Assembly (NCBI RefSeq): GCF_040807025.1
Contig: NC_090943.1
Location: forward strand, 24,953,213-25,017,212
Direction: 5' to 3'
DNA: 64,000 bases
From: Struthio camelus
Taxonomy: Eukaryota > Chordata > Aves > Struthioniformes > Struthionidae
Shown here: one piece after another, positions 12,201-64,000 of the stretch
How positions within the stretch are numbered: the first letter of the stretch is position 1
How the letters are laid out: the number at the start of each line of letters is the position of its first letter
The notes under the pieces: model-generated
Told to the model about the DNA's origin: nothing
The model's input: the letters and a program-made list of their open reading frames with translations, nothing else
The model's database searches: none
Position numbers and translations under genes: made by a program

Positions 12201-12530
12201 AAAAATTACTGTTTTCAGGATCTGTCAGCATTATTGCTTACTGAAGGCACTGGGGGTCTGGATGCCTAACTCCTTTGACCGCTATGTTTATATGACAGTT
12301 TTGGCTTCAGAATGTGTGTCGATAATATGACATTTCAGGACAATTAGTGCAACTTGTTCTAGACCATGACAGTTAAGAGTGATAATTTTATTGTTTTCTA
12401 TATTGATAGGATTGTTGTCACCTGTTCTTCCTGGAAATCATGTCCAGAGACTGATGCGGAAGTGCTATGTAGAACTGTGTTCCAGTGTTTTCAGGACATG
12501 TTACAATTAACAATTACAGCTCAGCTGTAA
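109..12530 (+). CDS. CROT: CROT, peroxisomal carnitine O-octanoyltransferase, 3' thirteen coding exons (gene partial at 5' side)
   Basis: CROT transfers medium-chain and branched acyl groups from CoA to carnitine in peroxisomes so they can move to mitochondria. Joined exons are 109-233, 2987-3095, 5092-5185, 5279-5404, 5853-5954, 6573-6656, 6768-6875, 7149-7279, 8647-8770, 10055-10133, 10948-11041, 11212-11331 and 12410-12530. Together they give 471 residues and a stop with every phase matching. The frame follows human CROT (612 aa) from about residue 142 with no evident indel: the catalytic His is local residue 186, equal to human His327. Family marks seen are DMNQFRMLF, GDPTIRWGDKSYN, the catalytic CD-HSPLDAM, PGCCYETAMTR-FYHGRTE, and SGGGGNFVLSTS (carnitine site). 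The protein ends Ala-Gln-Leu, a PTS1-like tripeptide. The first ~141 residues lie outside the window. CPT1/CRAT were considered; the motif wording fits CROT. The gene converges on ABCB4, as in mammals. Confidence 0.95.
234..2986 (+). other. CROT intron, nothing recognised
   Basis: AT-rich intron between window exons 1 and 2. Only short chance reading frames are visible. I recognise no repeat family, RNA gene or conserved motif. Confidence 0.7.
2987..3095 (+). CDS. CROT: CROT window exon 2
   Basis: The acceptor is tttcag and the donor ttcag/gttttc. It encodes ETEGECPSHLIVLCRGRVF, matching the human segment ending HIVVLCRGRAF, then FDAVHEGNILTSPEI. It ends with two bases of an Arg codon. Confidence 0.93.
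3096..5091 (+). other. CROT intron, nothing recognised
   Basis: Intron between window exons 2 and 3. Apart from A-rich and T-rich runs at about 5032-5082, next to the acceptor, no identifiable element was seen. Confidence 0.7.
5092..5185 (+). CDS. CROT: CROT window exon 3
   Basis: A long T tract and tttacag precede it. It encodes QLTYIQKKCHSEPDGPG and AALTSEERTKWAE. The donor is the weak gag/gttgga. The following 93-nt intron has no in-frame stop (see findings). Confidence 0.9.
5279..5404 (+). CDS. CROT: CROT window exon 4
   Basis: The acceptor is ccatacag and the donor gag/gtagct. The exon is 42 whole codons, MREYLIDLDPKNLTLLEKIQ through SSPHATPEDYSE. The junction Glu/Met-Arg-Glu-Tyr matches human WAKAREYL when the short upstream intron is removed. 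Confidence 0.92.
5853..5954 (+). CDS. CROT: CROT window exon 5
   Basis: The acceptor is ttctttag and the donor gat/gtaagt. The exon is 34 codons carrying GDPTIRWGDKSYN and ending Cys-Asp just before the catalytic His, which opens the next exon. Confidence 0.93.
6573..6656 (+). CDS. CROT: CROT window exon 6, catalytic histidine
   Basis: The first codon (6573-6575) is the catalytic His of the HSPLDAM motif, the general base of carnitine acyltransferases. The exon is 28 codons ending NEGRWK. The acceptor is gattccag and the donor aag/gtatgt. Human has HAPFDAM, so Phe is replaced by Leu. Confidence 0.94.
6723..6748 (+). repeat. (TTTC)n microsatellite
   Basis: About six TTTC units directly upstream of a CT-rich stretch and the acceptor at 6767. 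It forms most of the polypyrimidine tract of CROT window exon 7. Confidence 0.9.
6768..6875 (+). CDS. CROT: CROT window exon 7
   Basis: It is 36 codons, GSDKVRDIPWPEELVF then VDQKIINEIGRAK. The 3' splice site uses a (TTTC)n microsatellite as most of its pyrimidine tract. The donor is aag/gtggac. Confidence 0.93.
7149..7279 (+). CDS. CROT: CROT window exon 8
   Basis: The acceptor is ttgacag and the donor ggccg/gtaaga. It encodes VSDLQLVNYAFTSFGK and KKLHPDTFVQLALQLAYYK, conserved core helices of the acyltransferase fold. It ends with two bases of an Arg codon. Confidence 0.93.
7280..8646 (+). other. CROT intron with short (GA)n run
   Basis: Intron between window exons 8 and 9. A short AG dinucleotide run lies at about 8581-8594. 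No other structure was recognised. Confidence 0.65.
8647..8770 (+). CDS. CROT: CROT window exon 9
   Basis: The acceptor is ttcttag and the donor agt/gtaaat. It encodes PGCCYETAMTRRFYHGRTET and IRSCTVEAVEWCKSM. The YETAMTR and GRTE residues shape the carnitine/CoA site in this family. Confidence 0.94.
8771..10054 (+). other. CROT intron, nothing recognised
   Basis: Intron between window exons 9 and 10. T-rich stretches occur but no coding, RNA or repeat signal that I can support. Confidence 0.65.
10055..10133 (+). CDS. CROT: CROT window exon 10
   Basis: The acceptor is tttacacag and the donor aaag/gtattt. It encodes AYQRQQLMLKAFAKHNKMRK and ends with the first base of a Gly codon. It matches human LQAFAKHNKMMKD. 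Confidence 0.92.
10134..10947 (+). other. CROT intron, nothing recognised
   Basis: Intron between window exons 10 and 11. The 104-codon minus-strand frame inside it has no recognisable protein character. Confidence 0.65.
10948..11041 (+). CDS. CROT: CROT window exon 11
   Basis: The acceptor is tttgacag and the donor ctag/gtaatt. It encodes GFDRHLLGLLLIAQEQGLPV and PELFVDTAFA, the conserved FDRHLLGL block. It ends with two bases of a Ser codon. Confidence 0.93.
11212..11331 (+). CDS. CROT: CROT window exon 12, STS motif
   Basis: The acceptor is aatttacag and the donor acag/gtaaga. It encodes SGGGGNFVLSTSLTGY, containing the Ser-Thr-Ser carnitine-carboxylate motif, then PMVHHGYGFFYSIRND. Confidence 0.94.
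11332..12409 (+). other. CROT last intron with purine-rich tract
   Basis: About 11375-11620 is strongly purine-rich on + (runs of GA-type words such as gggaaggaaaagacagaagaaac). The rest is AT-rich without recognised features. Confidence 0.6.
12410..12530 (+). CDS. CROT: CROT terminal exon with stop
   Basis: The acceptor is ttgatag. It encodes RIVVTCSSWKSCPETDAE and ends TITAQL with TAA at 12528-12530. Human CROT ends Thr-His-Leu. The bird Ala-Gln-Leu is likewise of the small-polar-Leu PTS1 type and is expected to direct peroxisomal import. Confidence 0.93.
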
Positions 12531-15295
12531 AGTTGGTAATGATGTAAAAGAGCCCTTGCAAGCTCACAAATTATGTGTAGTACTTATAAATGAAATGCTA
12601 GGCAAGAAAACTGTTATATTCATATTAAGACATTTAAAGATCTTTATTAAGTCTACCTATTTTTATGGGATTTACTGGTAGCAGTACCCATTTAAGAGTG
12701 ATGTAGCCATTTGCAACATCAATGCAAGTAGTAGTACCTTATCTGTGTAGAACTATGCAATATTAAAGTATGCCTCAACAATGCAAGTGTATTTGAGAGA
12801 CATGGCATTGGATATGGAGAATTTATGGAATTTTGTATTTGTGATCTTAGTAACATGTAGAGTACTTTTGTAATCTACAGATATTGTTTACTTCAGTGGA
12901 GCACTTAAATGTATGTCAGAGTAACCACACTGTCCTCATAGGTGATTGTGCTTCCTATTCATAGTGGTTTATGAAATAGAAGGGCTGTCTTCATCAGGCT
13001 ATGCTTTATTTTATGAATGGGTTATCTTTCACTTTTGCTATTGGAATTATATCAAACGAATGTTCTATCCATGAGTGGGGGTGTTCCCACAACATTTGTT
13101 ATATAGGAACACTACAATCTGAAATATTATTGAGAACTCCTTTTTCAAAATAAAAACAGAAAGCAGGATATTAATGGCAAGTTCCATAGAGTTTACATCT
13201 CCTAGTGAACTGTGAATCTCTCTGCTGCTTTACACTAATAATACACAATAAAAGTAAGCACTGAATGCAGTTTGATAAGTTTCTCAGGATTTTAAGATTC
13301 TTGATTCCTCTGTTTGAGTAGCTTTGTGTTTTTCTCTTATTAAAGCACTTCCAAAAATCACCTTTGTGTTGATTGACTGATTTATGGATTATAACAACTG
13401 AACTTTATGAAAGAGCTGATCCTGGGAACAAATGACAAATCTGAAGTCAAGATTCTAGAATACCACCCCCCTGTTTTCCTTCTTAAATGCTGGAGTTTTG
13501 GGAGAGTTTGGGGATTGTTTTACACCAGCACTTACATACTCAGCTAGCACAGGACCAGTCTCCTTGCCCTCTGGAAGCTCTTCAACATACTTTTTTTTTT
13601 TTTTTTTTTTTGCAGTAACAAGGTCAAGATCTTTCTTTTTATTTCCTTTGTGAAAGCTTGATGCTTCCCTCTGTAGCAGGTCAGGATATACTACACTGCT
13701 TCTTAGAGCCCACAGAAGCTAGCCTCATTTCAGCCTGCTTTGTCATCTCAACTTTGAATGGGCTATTTGTAGATCCTGTCTCCATTAAACCTCAGAACTG
13801 TTTATTGTTTAATGGCTGATTTCAGGTGCTCTAGAATTCATACGGAGTAAGAATGTACTCCTATTCTGAAGTGCTTATAGTTACTTACATCCAAACCCCC
13901 TCTCTCCCTCAGAGATTAAATGCCTTTCTGATATTGCTAGTTTAGCAAAGCATGCGTCTTTGACACTTTGTGGGACAGATTAGGATTTTGGATCAAGCTA
14001 TGCTTGATGATTTTTTTTATAAGTTCTGTTTGATAGTTACAACCTTTCACCTCCCCAAAATTAGCTTAGTACAGCTCTTTGCAGCAGTGACAAATTTTGC
14101 TTTGAATATTCATGTCAGACAACTTGAAAGCATGAATATCCTAATTTTGTATTGATTTGTCTATTTTCCCAGGGATTTCTGAGAGCAGAGTAATCCTAGC
14201 AGAAATGTGGAAGAATAAATTTCTTCAAGGAATGTCATTTGATCACCATTGTAGGCAAATTTACTATTTAGTTGTAGTGCCTGTGCCTTCGCTCAAGGAA
14301 CTGCAAACAAACAGTGTATTCAGAGAAGACAGAATTAAATTCAGAAAGTTGTTAGAACTTTTTATTTGCCACAGATGCATAAGTGGGTGAGTGTGGAGTT
14401 AAAATTTTAAGTCTGAGGGGATTCTGGAAAACAAATCTGGTCAATGGAGAAGGAACATAGGAGAGCAGAGGCTCTGATTTTAGATTTAGGTGGTTAAAAT
14501 GTACAGTCCTATTGTCATGGGATAGGCACCATTTACTTTTAAGACATGGAGCTCCAAGCAGGAGGTTGTAAAAGCTGGATACAGCCATTACCACGTTGGT
14601 GAGCTGGGGATAGGAGCCAGCTTTCTGCAGTGATGGGACAGAGCCAGTTGCCAAAGCTGGTAGGCCCCCCAAGTTTGCGCATGCATTGAGAGGATACTCG
14701 GCTAAATTCCTTCTGCCCATGAATGCAGGTATGTGTAAGTGAGCAGTAGATGGTCATTTTCTTTCCAGAGACTATTTTTCTGAAAACTCTTCTGCCACTT
14801 ACTAGCATACATCTTACTGCCACAGACCTCATCACTCACAAAAGTACTGCACACGTGATGAAAGACAGTGCCAAATTAGAACGCGTAATTACAATGAATC
14901 TTTAAAAAGGCAGACCCCCCCCCCCAAACTGAACAGATTAACCCTCTTTTTCATTAGCATGCTATACAACAATTGACTGCAATCAGGCCAAACACTGTCC
15001 TTTTCTCTAACCCCAAAATAGCTTCTCATTGCATGTAGAGTGTCCCTGTCCTCAGCCCCTCACACACAGCCCTTTGCACCGGACACCCTGCTCTGCCCAG
15101 CGCTGGGTGCTGCAGGGCCCCTGTATGGCACAACGGGCCCTGAGCACCCAGTCCTCTCGCTTTGCAGCTTGATAAATCAACTGAGCTTTCTCATGATCAC
15201 TGTGTATTTTTAATTTGAGCAACAGCAAATATTTGTGCTGGTGGAAGAACATTCAAAGCGAGGGTTAGGTTCTTAAATAACTGAGGTGCATTTCC
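12531..15295. other. CROT 3' UTR and convergent intergenic space
   Basis: It begins at the CROT stop. AATAAA hexamers on + at 13149-13154 and 13247-13252 are candidate CROT polyadenylation signals; which is used cannot be told. A 21-T run lies at 13591-13611 and an 11-C run at 14915-14925. Several overlapping minus-strand frames at 14352-14835 look like chance. No gene is recognised between the two 3' ends. Confidence 0.6.
13247..13252 (+). promoter_or_regulatory. CROT: candidate CROT poly(A) signal AATAAA
   Basis: Canonical hexamer 717 nt after the stop, inside cacaataaaag. A second AATAAA at 13149-13154 is an equal alternative. Position and sequence are the only support. Confidence 0.4.
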
Positions 15296-15301
15296 TTTAT
15301 T
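15296..15301 (-). promoter_or_regulatory. ABCB4: candidate ABCB4 poly(A) signal AATAAA
   Basis: TTTATT on + reads AATAAA on the gene strand, about 115 nt after the ABCB4 stop. A short 3' UTR of roughly 130 nt is implied. It is the first canonical hexamer I see downstream of the stop. Confidence 0.55.
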
Positions 15302-15415
15302 AGTTACAAGAGCTAAGGAAACTTATTTACAGAATTTTACCAAAACCAAAATACTGAACATCCTTAACACTGTCACATACAAAATACTGAACCAACTGTC
15401 CAGCCTGCCTGTTAA

Positions 15416-63361
<47,946 letters not shown>

Positions 63362-64000
63362 ACTTCCATCCTTGGCAGCACAAAGTCAGGACAATTTGTT
63401 AATTTTAAAACTTTTTGTCTAAATCAGATTCAAATGTCTCCCCTTTAGCACAAGAAAGGAGGAAGATGAGCTCTAGTAAGTGTCACTGACCTACATATAA
63501 CCACATAGGAGGCATGGGAAGGCTGTCACCTGAACAGACAGTGAGTTCCCTCTCCAAACAGCCTGCGCTCTCCAAACAAAACTAAGCCTATCCAGCACAT
63601 TTTAAAGATATAGGTAAAATGTCAAACCTTTCCACTGAGTTGCAATGGGGCTTTTCTTAGCAGACTGGCAATCCAATGTCCAGTTAAATACTAGTCTTTC
63701 CCCTGCTGTCAGTAGCACAAGTTATTTTAAAGGAAGTGTAACACTCTGTCAATCAATAATTTCATTAACTCTTATTAATGCTAATGGAGATGAGTCACTG
63801 TTTCCACTTCTACCACATGCACAGGTCAGCTGCTGGTGCTTGTAAGTCCCGCTCAGCCAGTACTAAACCCTCACCTCTAAGCTACGTGAGGATTAGCTGT
63901 CTTTTACCGCGTAACATGTGAAACAGAGAATTACATTATTATGCAGTTCTTTAAGTCATGGAATACACGTTCCACCAGGAGCCGTTTCTTTTTTGGAATG
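63362..64000. other. upstream of the ABCB4 ATG, nothing recognised
   Basis: It presumably holds 5' UTR or intron leading to non-coding exon(s) beyond the window. It is not CpG-rich and shows no clear TATA-type promoter, so the main promoter is probably outside the window. Confidence 0.4.

Noticed and set aside
14352..14835. Overlapping minus-strand frames of 98 and 122 codons between the genes
   Set aside because: They overlap in different frames with no motif and no splice or poly(A) support.

Overview
The window is vertebrate nuclear DNA, almost certainly from a bird. It is AT-rich, its genes are split into short exons with GT-AG introns, and its mobile elements are CR1 LINEs ending in the avian-type (ATTCTGTG)n tail. 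No bacterial, viral, CRISPR or tRNA/rRNA features were seen. All exon boundaries were placed by eye from splice sites, reading phase and remembered family sequences; no alignment was run.

Layout. Positions 109-12530 (+ strand) hold the last 13 coding exons of CROT, peroxisomal carnitine O-octanoyltransferase (471 residues plus stop). This includes the catalytic histidine, the STS motif and a C-terminal PTS1-like Ala-Gln-Leu. The N-terminal exons lie left of the window. Positions 12531-15415 are the convergent intergenic space and 3' UTRs. Positions 15416-63361 (- strand) hold 27 coding exons of an MDR/P-glycoprotein full ABC transporter. The reconstructed frame is 1300 residues with two TMDs, two NBDs, all canonical ATPase motifs, a phosphorylatable-looking linker and a glycosylated first loop. 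The tail-to-tail CROT/ABCB4 order is the one known from mammals. Residue choices resemble mammalian ABCB4 more than ABCB1, so ABCB4 is used as the symbol, but the gene may be the single co-orthologue of both.

Mobile and repetitive DNA. CR1 LINE pieces lie in ABCB4 introns at 57571-58600 (long, reverse-transcriptase frame still open), 32140-32518, 37381-37592 and 60590-60726. A much older LINE relic is visible at about 48340-49180. All run on +, antisense to ABCB4. Several microsatellites, a perfect 40-bp tandem duplication next to a splice donor and a five-tract G-quadruplex motif are also present.

The two genes do not form a pathway together. CROT shortens and shuttles medium- and branched-chain acyl groups out of peroxisomes as carnitine esters. 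The ABCB4/ABCB1 product exports or flops lipids and drugs at the plasma membrane. I found no previously undescribed gene system. The most useful points are a stop-free 93-nt intron in CROT that could be retained in frame, the N-glycosylation cluster, the antisense CR1 load and the tandem duplication.
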